Shown here: one piece after another, positions 1 through 7,366 of the stretch
How the letters are laid out: every line of letters begins with the position of its first letter
How positions within the stretch are numbered: the stretch's first letter is position 1
Source: Numida meleagris
Lineage: Eukaryota > Chordata > Aves > Galliformes > Numididae
Length of the DNA: 64,000 nucleotides
Reading direction: 5' to 3'
NCBI RefSeq assembly: GCF_002078875.1
Contig: NC_034414.1
Span: forward strand, 9,671,783 to 9,735,782
Made by a program: the position numbers and the translations under genes
Notes under the pieces: model-generated
Seen by the model: only the letters and a program-made list of their open reading frames with translations
Database searches by the model: none
Told to the model about the DNA's origin: nothing

Positions 1-52
1 TGCTCCCTAAGCGGAACAGCTGCTCACAGCTGCATGCCTTTTCTCTCAACAG

Positions 53-715
53 CCTCAGAAGATGAAGAAATTCTGGTTCAGTTCTGGAATGACAAGAAAG
101 TGAAGCTGCCACGAGGTGTAGCACTGTGGATCCCCCCTAGCCTGTGTGGGAGGATTGTGGAGATGATCCACATGCCTTTCTCCAGCAGGATAAGGCACAG
201 AGGAAGTCCTGACACTAACCCGTGCATTTTTTCCTGCAGTCCTAAAACCGCCCTGGTTCCTGTTTGCGTTGCACGTAGCCTCACCAAGCACAGCTTGCTC
301 TGCTCACCCTGCTGGCCACTTCTCCACTGTCATGGTGGTGGTGTGTGCTGTTCATCAGCCTGTGTCCGGTGCTTCTGCTGCTGCCATGGCCATTCTGATG
401 TCTGGTGGCCTCTTCCACCCAGGTCTCAGGTCTTTCAGAGAGAAGCTGAAGGGTCAGAGCCCAGCAGCAAATCCTCTCCACACCTTCTAGAACTGGAAGG
501 TCCAAAACAAGAGGATTTAGCAGCTGTGGCGGCACGTACCCCCTCTTCTGATTCAGAGGGTGATCCAGAGCTGTTCCCCACTCAGAATGCTGCAGTGGAC
601 AGTGCTGTTAACACAGACCCCAGTCATCCTGAGAAGCCTAGGCTGGAGGAATCTGCAGGACCCAAGTGGAAATACTGGAGAAGGAGCCACTGCAAGTCTC
701 ATGCCAGTAATTCAG
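53..715 (+). CDS. C11orf16: C11orf16 exon (antepenultimate), DUF4537-like
   Basis: The acceptor is a CT-rich tract ending in CAACAG at 52; the donor is TTCAG|GTACC after 715. It encodes 221 residues. Residues about 1-45 form the DUF4537-like strand-rich part. Next comes a strikingly Cys/His/Trp-rich stretch (about residues 60-125), then an acidic, Ser/Pro-rich, probably disordered tail ending in a basic patch (WKYWRRSHCKSH). A strong internal 3' splice-site-like signal at 239 raises the possibility that part of this block is a short intron or has an alternative acceptor. Confidence 0.65.
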
Positions 716-2209
716 GTACCTTTAAACACCGTAAAAAGGAAGAAGCAGCCAGAGGGAAATAGCGCATTCTGTGCCCCCTTCATATGGGCACTCACTTAGC
801 TTGTAGTTGGTATAAATACCATACATTTGCCTGTCAGCTGCTGATGCGCTGTTTCCTCCTCGCCAACATTTCTGCCCCCTTTTCTTGCATGCTCGCTCTT
901 CTTCTGGCAGCTCATCCAATGGAAAACTACCAGAGCAATGAATCTCACGTGGAGGCAGCTAACCCTTGCTGAGTTTCTACCTCATCATTTTCCTATGCAT
1001 TTAGTGATGCCAGCATCTTTATTAACCTTCATAGCTAGTCTATGCAGAATCAATCATCCAAAAGAATTCCTTTCAGACTTAAAGTGCATTTTTGTCTCTT
1101 AAGTGAACATTTCTGTTTTGGTTCTAGTTTCCCTATGCTTAAGGCTAAGATGCAATTTTTCTCCCCCAAGGAATTGGCACTCACAGCAGCACAGGTACAA
1201 ATGGCAAGCTGGAATCTAAATCCATCTCTGTTGTGGACATGTCCCGTGTTGCACCACCTGATTGGAGTGCAGTGTTTGAAACCACTGAGCATCCTCTCAG
1301 AGGGCCATTCACAATGAAAGAAATCCTAAAATGCCAGGATTTCAAGCTGTCAACAGGGGTAAGGTAATTTGTATTAATACTGTATTTACTGACTTGGTCT
1401 GCTCTGTTTGAACGGAACAAGTATTGATGTTAATAGTTTGGAAACTGGCATTTCTGTGGTAATTGCTTGCTATGGCCTTCCACCAATTTTGTTATATGGA
1501 GGGAACTTCTCCATTAATTAAAAAAAATAACTAAAAAAAAAAAAAAGGAGGGCCTGAAGCTCCTTGTTGGAATGTAAAAGGTTATATCAGTAACAGTGTG
1601 AGCAGTCAGCAAAGACTGTACGCTTGGAAACGAGCCACCTGTCCACTGACCTTGACCCAGTGAAGTCCTGCAGAAGCAAGGACCTGCATGAGCGCCCCTG
1701 AAAATGGTCAGCTCTGAACTTCAGTGTAAATAAAACCCAAGAAAAGATAGCTTATTTACAATTTTTATGCCAACATGCAACTCCAGACAGGAGTGCTCTG
1801 TATTAGCCAAGTGTCATATCTATGCAATGCTGACATGCTTTGCCTTTTGATAAAACTAGAAAGAAACCAGAGGAGCTTCATTCTAGCTCAAAACCAGCAG
1901 CATGAGTCATAGCAGTGGATACATGTGATAATACTGAGTGTTCGTGGACTGCCAATGGATTTGTTTTCTGTCTTCCAGGAGGAAGGTTCTGTAGCATCAG
2001 GAAAGCAAAGATATAAAAGTGCAAGAAAGAAAACAGAGTCGGACAACAAACATGAAGCGGCTTGCTCAGGAAAGGACGAACTTGGCAATACAAACTGTAT
2101 CAGCAAAGAATGGAGAGGGAAAAAACAGCAAAGAGCTCCCAATAAAGCAGAGAGAGACATGATCCATCGGAATTCAGTAACTGTACAGCTGATGAAGTTC
2201 AAGAGCTGA
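53..2209 (+). CDS. C11orf16: C11orf16-like gene, 3' part (three terminal exons; 5' part lies outside the window)
   Basis: The coding sequence joins 53..715, 1171..1358 and 1979..2209, giving about 360 residues of the C-terminal part. All junctions keep frame: the first exon enters with two bases of a codon and leaves with one, the second supplies two and ends in phase 0, and the third starts in phase 0. The N-terminal stretch (EILVQFWNDKKVKLPRG, then WIPP) resembles DUF4537 domains, small beta-rich modules of unknown function. The introns, 716-1170 and 1359-1978, hold no feature beyond an A-rich tract at about 1522-1546. The assignment rests on this domain plus its tail-to-tail position next to AKIP1, which matches human 11p15.4. 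The molecular function of C11orf16 is unknown. The exon chain is well supported; the gene name is less certain. Confidence 0.65.
1171..1358 (+). CDS. C11orf16: C11orf16 exon (penultimate)
   Basis: The exon follows the pyrimidine tract TTTTTCTCCCCCAAG and ends at the consensus donor GGG|GTAAGG. It encodes about 62 residues with a convincing protein-like composition, including VVDMSRVAPPDWSAVFETT followed by a segment ending TMKEILKCQDFKLSTG. The frame joins both neighbours exactly. A second in-frame acceptor at 1194 (GCACAG|GT) would remove eight residues. The frame has no internal ATG near its start, so it is easily missed in ORF scans. Confidence 0.68.
1979..2209 (+). CDS. C11orf16: C11orf16 terminal coding exon
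   Basis: The acceptor is TTTTCTGTCTTCCAG|GAG. The frame runs 76 residues to TGA at 2207-2209. The product is highly basic and polar (runs such as KSARKKTE and WRGKKQQR), probably disordered, with no recognised domain. A poly(A) signal lies about 30 bases downstream. Just past the stop, another frame reads DEVQELKFQ up to a GT donor-like site, so the exact C-terminus deserves a check against transcripts. Confidence 0.62.
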   Translation, partial: EEGSVASGKQRYKSARKKTESDNKHEAACSGKDELGNTNCISKEWRGKKQQRAPNKAERDMIHRNSVTVQLMKFKS

Positions 2210-2239
2210 AATTTCAGGTAAACTGCTTGTACTATCGCA

Positions 2240-2245
2240 AATAAA
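2240..2245 (+). terminator. C11orf16: Poly(A) signal AATAAA of C11orf16
   Basis: A canonical AATAAA lies 31 bases after the TGA at 2209, so the 3' UTR would be only about 50 nt, with cleavage expected near 2255-2270. The signal is canonical and correctly placed; use in vivo is inferred. Confidence 0.6.
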
Positions 2246-2265
2246 GTTCTGATTTAGGCACTTCA

Positions 2266-3073
2266 TAGAAGAGTTTTATGGATAACTGTACCATTTTAGT
2301 GACTGAGACATGATTTCCAAGCAGACAACATTTCAGCATCCTCATTCTTTACTCTAGGGTTTGACTACTGTTATACTGAATTATTTGGACATGAACTCTT
2401 TACAATTCTGGAGAGATCAGGTAAACTAGTATTAGTGCTGAAAGCCTGAGCAGATGCAAAGCAAGGGTCTAATAAACCTCCAGTTTATCTACCGTCCTCT
2501 GGTGCTAGCCGGAGGAATTTGGCATAGCAATGTCTCTGGGGGAAGCCAGAAGAAATCGAGAAATAATGCTGCCTGACAGCCCCTAATTTTTACTTTATTT
2601 TTTTGTCAGGATTAAAGCAAAAGAGAGAGTCACCGGAGAGTAAGGAATGTGTAGCTTAACACAGTTCTCAGTGGTTCGGTGTTCAAGCCATTGAATTTTA
2701 TATTCTCCTCAGCATTAACTGAAACCTTAATACCATCAGCTACAAAGAGATTACAGACTACGTAGAGCATGTCACTAATTCTAACTGTGGAATCTGATCC
2801 TTTGGGAGAGGTAAGCATCCAGTACGTTAGTGGGATCATTCATGTTTAAAGCACATGAACTTGGAAATAAGCTGCAGCTTGCGGCTGCTCAGCAGGTAAT
2901 AGAAGACAATTCAGGTTATCCTGCCTTCTGCTGAAAAAGGCAGCTAGGCAATTGTTAGCCTAGTTTAGAGCCTGCAGAGACAGGACTTGAAGCTTGTCAG
3001 TAGTTATGTGCCTGTGCTGAGCACTAACACCTATTCAAGCACCTTGTTGAGTTGGTCTCCTAGATAGTAAATG
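2266..3073. other. Intergenic spacer between convergent genes
   Basis: This is non-coding sequence between the C11orf16 poly(A) site and the CR1 insertion. I see no exon, RNA gene or recognisable repeat. The minus-strand frame at 2630-2839 has no family features and looks fortuitous. Confidence 0.6.
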
Positions 3074-3620
3074 TCATAGAATTGTTGGGGATAGAAGGGA
3101 CCTCTGGAGATCATTGAGTCCAACTCTCCCTTACTAAAGCAGGTTCCCTACAGCAGGTCACGCAGGTAGGTGTCCAGGCAGATTTTGAGTATCTCCATAG
3201 AAGACTCCACAACCTCTCTGGGAAGCCTGTTTCAGTGCTCTGTCAGCCTTGCGGGAAAGATTTTCATGTTCAGATGGAACTTGCTATATTTGTTTGTGCC
3301 CTTTGCTCATCATTCTGTTGCTGAGCACCGCTGAAAAGAGCCTGGCCCCATCTTCTTGACTCCTGCACTTTCAGTGTTTATAAGCATTGGTAAGATCTCT
3401 CAGTCTTCTCCAGGCTGAACAGCCCCAGGTCTCTCAGCCTTTCCTCACAAGGAAGATGCGCCAGGCTCCTCATCATCTTTGTGGCCCTTTGCTGGACTCT
3501 CTCTAGATCCCTGTCTTTCTTGAACTGGGGAGCCCGGAATGGTACACAGCACTCCAGCTGTGGCCTCACCAGGGAAGAGTAGAAGGGGAGGATCATCTCC
3601 CTCCACCTGCTGGCCATTAA
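3074..3620 (-). repeat. CR1 LINE fragment (3' end with reverse-transcriptase C-terminal remnant)
   Basis: The left edge reads TCATAGAATTGTTGGGG, the reverse complement of the CR1 3' tail, so the element lies on the minus strand. Translated on the minus strand, the right part shows the CR1 ORF2 C-terminal signature: LVRPQLECC, then [13 protein letters not shown] and [11 protein letters not shown]. It is 5'-truncated, as most avian CR1 copies are, and the frame is not intact. It sits in the spacer between C11orf16 and AKIP1. Confidence 0.9.
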
Positions 3621-4132
3621 AAAAGCACACCCAAAATGGCATTGTTTCTTTATCAGAATTAGAAAAATATACATAAGGGAAATGCACTTTGAGACAGATG
3701 GTCAGCCGCTCTAGAACTAGTGCCAGAGCTGGTGTGTATGTCTGCATTCACACCACCGGAATCTCCCTCTTTGTGGTCAAGAAGGTGACATGGACTTTCC
3801 GTCTGAGGGTAATATAAAATAAACTGGCATCACAAAGACCAAACTATTCCACTGATTGTATCTTTAATTGTTTCAAGTTTAAGAGCCTGGAATTACAAAG
3901 TCACATGATTGGAATTAAGAGACACAATGTACAAATATTTATAAAATCAGTGTACAAAGTGGATTGCATACAATTGCATTAAGTTTGCAAATAAATATAC
4001 AGGCCATAAAAATGGTCTCCCAAAGAAGAGGATTCAGTGAAAATGCTAATATGAAAAGGTTACACATAATTCATTATATGCTTTAAAAAATCCTAGTATT
4101 TTATTCCCATGATTGCCAGCAAACGATAAATG
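3621..4132 (-). other. AKIP1: AKIP1 3' UTR and flanking spacer
   Basis: This AT-rich stretch lies downstream of the AKIP1 stop on the minus strand. Two poly(A) signals are possible there: AATAAA at 4105-4100, only about 28 nt after the stop, and ATTAAA at 3868-3863, followed by a GT-rich stretch. The second would give a 3' UTR of roughly 280 nt. Nothing else is recognised. Confidence 0.5.
3863..3868 (-). terminator. AKIP1: Candidate distal poly(A) signal ATTAAA of AKIP1
   Basis: On the minus strand the hexamer ATTAAA is followed within 30 bases by a T/G-rich element (GTTTGGTCTTTGTG), the usual layout of a cleavage site. The competing proximal AATAAA at 4105-4100 is a stronger hexamer but lies unusually close to the stop. 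Confidence 0.4.
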
Positions 4133-4276
4133 TCATAGCACAAAAGTTAAATCAATGCTTTGTCCGGCGCTGACGTCCACCAGGTGGGTTTGTTTCACCA
4201 TGTCCTCTGAGGTTGCTGTGATAGAATAAGTGCCAGGAGAGACTTCGATGTAGATGTCTTTGGAAGCTTTCTTGGT
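4133..4276 (-). CDS. AKIP1: AKIP1 exon 5 (terminal, conserved C-terminal domain)
   Basis: The acceptor is CCCTTCCCTGTCCCTAAAG|ACC; the stop is TGA at 4135-4133. The 47 residues include KDIYIEVSPGTYSIT and VDVSAGQSIDLTFVL, the best-conserved part of AKIP1, and this is the anchor for naming the gene. The preceding intron (4277-5143) holds no other recognised exon. Confidence 0.93.
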   Translation of the reverse strand, partial: TKKASKDIYIEVSPGTYSITATSEDMVKQTHLVDVSAGQSIDLTFVL

Positions 4277-6342
4277 CTTTAGGGACAGGGAAGGGGGAAT
4301 AAACACATTTCTTTACTATTTAGTCATGTTAAATTTCCCACAAAAATATAAACTTGGATTTTGAGTTAAAAAAAAAAAAAAGTCATTTAAACTGCTGTCT
4401 AAATGTGGATTATTTTTCAGAATGTACAGGCAATATAGAGACAGAACTGCAAAGTGTTTCTATTCACGAGTGTCACATTCAAAGTATTTAATGATATAAT
4501 CCACGGAAATAATTAACATGCTGTAATCTCTACTTGCAAAATTGAAAGCTGTCACCTTAAACTGTTTTGAACATAATAAAGGATGTCATCCATACACCAC
4601 GTTACTCTCATCAATTCCTACTGTGGCACAGGTTCCATGGTTGTCATCTTTTGTGGCTTAGAAGTTCCTGAAATTGACCGGGTGAGGTGTTTGGCTTTAA
4701 AAAATAATGATTTTTCTTCTCCTGGAGGGACTGCATCGGGGCCAAGCATAACTGGCCAAGCAGCTGCTGCGTGCTTTGTTCAGCAAGGGGAATGTGGCAG
4801 GAGCACAAATGAGGTGAGACCATAAGACTGCTGGCTTATTGCTGCTGGTGCAAATCATAACTGCCTGCAGATCATTCACAATGTTTTGATGTTCTGTATC
4901 AGTCTGAAATATTGAAGGAGACTCCTGACTAGTACTGTGCCGGATTGCCACAATCTAGTTTATAATTAATTGTGTCAGTCTCTGCCCGTTCTTCTGCCCA
5001 CGTGTGCTCTGGGATGGTGAATACACCACTCACTGATCTGTGCCATCACCAGATTTCTGCCCCGATTGTAAATTTTAACCAGCTTAAATAAAAATGATAA
5101 AGAAATGTTATATATTTGAAAATAAATTATTCTTTAAACTTACATGTTGCTGGTAAGTTCTAGCTTGACTGGACACTGCAGAGGCTGCACTTGTCTGGAA
5201 AGAAAAAGATGCTGTTTTCCGATTTATAACCACACAAAGGTAAATGCAGTCCCTGAGAGAGAGGATGCTCCAAGTCCATTAAACTTTCCCCTCTGCAACA
5301 GGGCTGAAGCAGTGCTGGCTGTTGTCACCAGAAGAGACCCTGCCCAACCAAAGGCTCAGATCAGTCCAAGTTTTCATGTGTCTGTGATGTCAAACGTATC
5401 AGCGTGTGGCAAAACCTAGTGTCACAGACACTATGCCCCATGGTGATGGAAGGAATAACCTTTAAAAGGAAACCAAACCCTACTGACCTGGTCTTGGGAG
5501 GACTCAAGCTCTTCTTCTCCCGCGTGCCGGCTGTGGTACCTGCAGATGTGTTTCACTTCGTGCTCTCTGCACCTACAGGCTGGCACAAGGCTGTAGTACC
5601 TCTGGGCAACAGTTGGAACAGAAAGTGTTACACAGAGAGGCATCACAATCGTGCTCCTAGCAACTCTAGATCTGCTGTGCAACCGCGCAGCCGCTGGCCT
5701 CCCGTACTGGTTAGCTGGTTTGATCTCAGCTGAAGGTGACAACAGTGCCAGGAGCAGCTCGTGCTGCAGAGCGGTGCGGGTGCGCGGGGCTCCCCGCTGC
5801 AGGTCGCCTATCGCTCTGCACGCTGCGCTGCTGCCACCTGCTGTCGCACGGGGCCCGCCGCAGCCACCTCCGCGGTCGGAGGGAGCAGCGGCTCCCAAGC
5901 ACCACCGTGGTCTCACTTGCCTCGGGTCACGCACGCGGCTGGAGGCGGCCGGCGGCAGCGCCGGGGTTGTTTTAGGACGCGCCGGTCGCCGTTGGTGCGG
6001 TAACAGTGTTACCGCGGTGTCACCCGCCGCCGGCTGAGCTGCCCCCGGAGGCCTTTACCTCGCATTCCCGCGTGGTTTGGGCCAAGAAACTCATGACGGA
6101 GGCGAACGCGGCGGTGAGCCGCTCCGAGTCTTCCTCCTGCAATTAAGCACGTGCTTAACGAAGCGCGGAGCGGCCGCGCGGCAGGACGCGGTGACCGAGG
6201 TCGCCGCGCGGGCGCCCCTCCCCCCAACGCCCGCAGCGCTGACCGGGGCCGAGACCGCGCGCTCCCGCTCCCGCCGCCGCCGCGCCCGCTCCAGCACGGC
6301 GCGCGCCAACTCCGCCGTGCGCCCCGCGCGCGCCCGCTCCAT
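4133..6342 (-). CDS. AKIP1: AKIP1, A-kinase-interacting protein 1 (complete, five exons)
   Basis: The coding sequence joins, on the minus strand, 6342..6244, 6136..6059, 5601..5488, 5194..5144 and 4276..4133, giving 161 residues plus stop. Every exon is a whole number of codons (33, 26, 38, 17, 48), and every intron has GT-AG ends with good flanks (GTCAGC, GTAAAG, GTCAGT, GTAAGT). Recognition rests on the C-terminal block (DIYIEVSPGTYSIT, ending GQSIDLTFVL), the RYYSLVP...ICRYH block and the N-terminal helix ELARAVLERARRRR, all collinear with mammalian AKIP1 as I remember it. AKIP1 binds the PKA catalytic subunit and p65 and modulates their nuclear function. The bird protein looks shorter than human (about 210 residues): the linkers are reduced and an extra exon could have been missed. 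The ATG has a good context (GGCGGGATGG). Confidence 0.88.
5144..5194 (-). CDS. AKIP1: AKIP1 exon 4 (51 nt)
   Basis: The acceptor is TTTTTCTTTCCAG|ACA; the donor is CAACAT|GTAAGT. Both are near-consensus. The 17 residues (TSAASAVSSQARTYQQH) correspond to the poorly conserved Ser-rich linker of AKIP1. Because the exon is a multiple of three, skipping it would keep frame, and human AKIP1 is known for exon-skipping isoforms. Confidence 0.78.
5488..5601 (-). CDS. AKIP1: AKIP1 exon 3
   Basis: The acceptor is a long pyrimidine-rich tract ending GTTGCCCAG|AGG; the donor is GACCAG|GTCAGT. It encodes 38 residues including RYYSLVPACR and HICRYHSRH, matching the conserved YYSSVP...VYRYHRG block of AKIP1, then an acidic tail (EEELESSQDQ). 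The open frame extends well upstream of the acceptor by chance, because the CpG island has few stops. Confidence 0.88.
6059..6136 (-). CDS. AKIP1: AKIP1 exon 2
   Basis: The acceptor is TGCTTAATTGCAG|GAG; the donor is TGCGAG|GTAAAG. It encodes 26 residues (EEDSERLTAAFASVMSFLAQ, then TTRECE), aligning with the mammalian segment LSASFRTMAEFMDYTSSQCG just before the YYSSVP motif. Phase is 0 at both ends. Confidence 0.82.
6143..6158. promoter_or_regulatory. 16-bp perfect palindrome with E-box CACGTG
   Basis: TTAAGCACGTGCTTAA is perfectly self-complementary, with a central CACGTG (MYC/MAX, USF-type site). It lies in AKIP1 intron 1, ending about 7 bases before the exon 2 acceptor, so it also forms the branch-point/pyrimidine region of that tiny intron. 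Confidence 0.65.
6244..6342 (-). CDS. AKIP1: AKIP1 exon 1 (coding part)
   Basis: It runs from ATG at 6342 to CCCCG|GTCAGC. The 33 residues form an Arg/Ala-rich predicted helix (RTAELARAVLERARRRRE), matching the LALEVLERAKRRA helix of mammalian AKIP1. It is very GC-rich and lies inside the CpG island. The donor is the least certain boundary; GTCTCG twelve bases upstream is an in-phase alternative. The following intron is only 107 nt. Confidence 0.75.
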
Positions 6343-6357
6343 CCCGCCGTCGCAGCG

Positions 6358-6369
6358 TGCGCGTGCGCC
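6358..6369 (-). promoter_or_regulatory. NRF1-type motif
   Basis: On the minus strand this reads GGCGCACGCGCA, containing the NRF1 core GCGCACGCGC. It lies 16-27 bases upstream of the AKIP1 start codon, so near or just inside the transcription start. NRF1 sites are common in divergent CpG-island promoters. Confidence 0.6.
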
Positions 6370-6393
6370 GCAGCCCCTCGTCCCGCCCTACCG

Positions 6394-6408
6394 CCGCCAG
6401 GGGGCGCC
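6394..6408 (+). promoter_or_regulatory. CTCF-type core motif
   Basis: CCGCCAGGGGGCGCC is a near-ideal match to the CTCF core (CCACCAGGGGGCGC). It sits about 50 bases upstream of the AKIP1 ATG, in the middle of the divergent promoter. The motif is read directly; binding is inferred. Confidence 0.7.
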
Positions 6409-6460
6409 CCGCCCCGCTCCGCCCCGCAGAGAGGCAGCGGGCGCCGCCCGGCCGGGCGGG
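6409..6460. promoter_or_regulatory. Cluster of GC (Sp/KLF) boxes between the divergent start sites
   Basis: CCGCCCCGC-type boxes lie at about 6409-6424 and a GGGCGGG box at about 6454. They lie immediately right of the CTCF-type motif, where the two transcription units separate. Start sites cannot be fixed from sequence alone. Confidence 0.5.
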
Positions 6461-7230
6461 AGGTTCAAATGCAGCTCCCGGCTGAGGTAAACGCGGCCGT
6501 TGTCCGCGGGCGGGCGGCTGGGTAGCCCGCGCGTGGAAACGCGCCTTCACGCGAGGAGCCCCATGAGTTCCCTCGTTTCCCTTACGCCCGTTCCCATGAA
6601 ACAGAATGGCCTTTTGTGAAACGCGGGACCCTTGCACCGGGTTTCCTTGTTGTCGTGGGCCACGAGCGCGTCAGGACAAGGCGCCTCATGCTGCGTGCGA
6701 GGTGGGCGCGGGGTGCAGGTAGGCGTCCTCGTGCAGAGGGGCTCGCAAGCCTAACGCCGGCTGCCATTTCGGCTCCATCTCAGCCGAAGGAAGGAGGGCG
6801 AGCACGCGCTTAACACTGGAGGTGCGTGCGCTGCTGGGATGCTTATTTCCAGCTATGGAATATGCGTAACGCGTACATAACGTTCTGTGGATGGAGTCCG
6901 CAGCGCGCTCTTGTTTCCCCTCGTCCTTTCCCGGAGAGGCCTCGAGCGCTGCCCGCGTTCTCACGGACAGAACCGGCGCTGCTCCTCGGGGCGGGAGCCT
7001 GGCTGACGGGCTCTCGGTTCTCCCCTCCTCCCCCTGCCCGTCGCGTCTCCCCGCCGCCCCGGAGGGCTGCTCCGCTCCGCTGCCCTCCCCGCCCGGCGAG
7101 GACCCGACTCGTGTCCGCGGAGCGGGGCTCTTTGTTGGCGGCCGGCTGGCTGCTTCCCATTAATCTCCCGCTCTGGCCGTGGCCGTCCCCACTTCCTGCC
7201 TTGGCATACTTCTCTCTCCCTCGATCTCAA

Positions 7231-7286
7231 TCCCTTCCCTCCTCCTTCCCTTCCTCCCTGCCCCCTCCCCTTCTTTCCCTCTTCTC
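7231..7286 (+). promoter_or_regulatory. DENND2B: Polypyrimidine tract of the rightward promoter
   Basis: There are 56 bases of almost pure C/T (a single G at 7260), rich in TCCC and CCTTCC repeats, about 80 bases upstream of the strong splice donor at 7367. Such tracts are typical of TATA-less promoters or 5' UTRs. The complementary G-rich strand has many GGG runs and G-quadruplex potential. Confidence 0.5.
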
Positions 7287-7366
7287 GGCTTCTCCAAAAG
7301 AGCTACGACCGCCCGTGCTGCGGGACGGGGGCTGCGGGCGTCGGGAGCTCTCCCCTGCGCGCCTCG
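7287..7366 (+). other. DENND2B: Candidate 5'-UTR first exon of the rightward gene (DENND2B/ST5 by synteny)
   Basis: The right edge is a near-consensus donor CCTCG|GTAAGAG at 7367; the left edge (transcription start) is not resolvable and is drawn at the end of the pyrimidine tract. No ATG opens a convincing frame, consistent with a non-coding first exon. The gene is inferred only from position: in human, DENND2B lies head-to-head with AKIP1 and has a far-downstream first coding exon. DENND2B is a DENN-domain Rab guanine-nucleotide exchange factor. Other donors at 6487 and 6719 could serve alternative first exons. Confidence 0.45.
7322..7345 (+). other. G-quadruplex-prone motif in the candidate first exon
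   Basis: Four G runs (7322-7324, 7327-7331, 7336-7338, 7343-7345) are separated by loops of 2-4 bases, matching the usual G3+N1-7 rule. The motif is on the sense strand, so it could form in DNA or in the 5' UTR RNA, about 20 bases before the donor. Confidence 0.55.

Noticed and set aside
3378..3747. Minus-strand open frames as a host gene
   Set aside because: They are the decayed C-terminal part of the CR1 reverse-transcriptase ORF.
4625..4680. Possible extra AKIP1 exon after GTCAATTTCAG on the minus strand
   Set aside because: The phase-0 frame meets a stop within eight codons and there is no usable donor.
5431..5934. 167-codon minus-strand frame taken as one exon
   Set aside because: Only 5601-5488 is AKIP1. 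The upstream part is separated by a clear acceptor and has CpG-island composition with no similarity to AKIP1.
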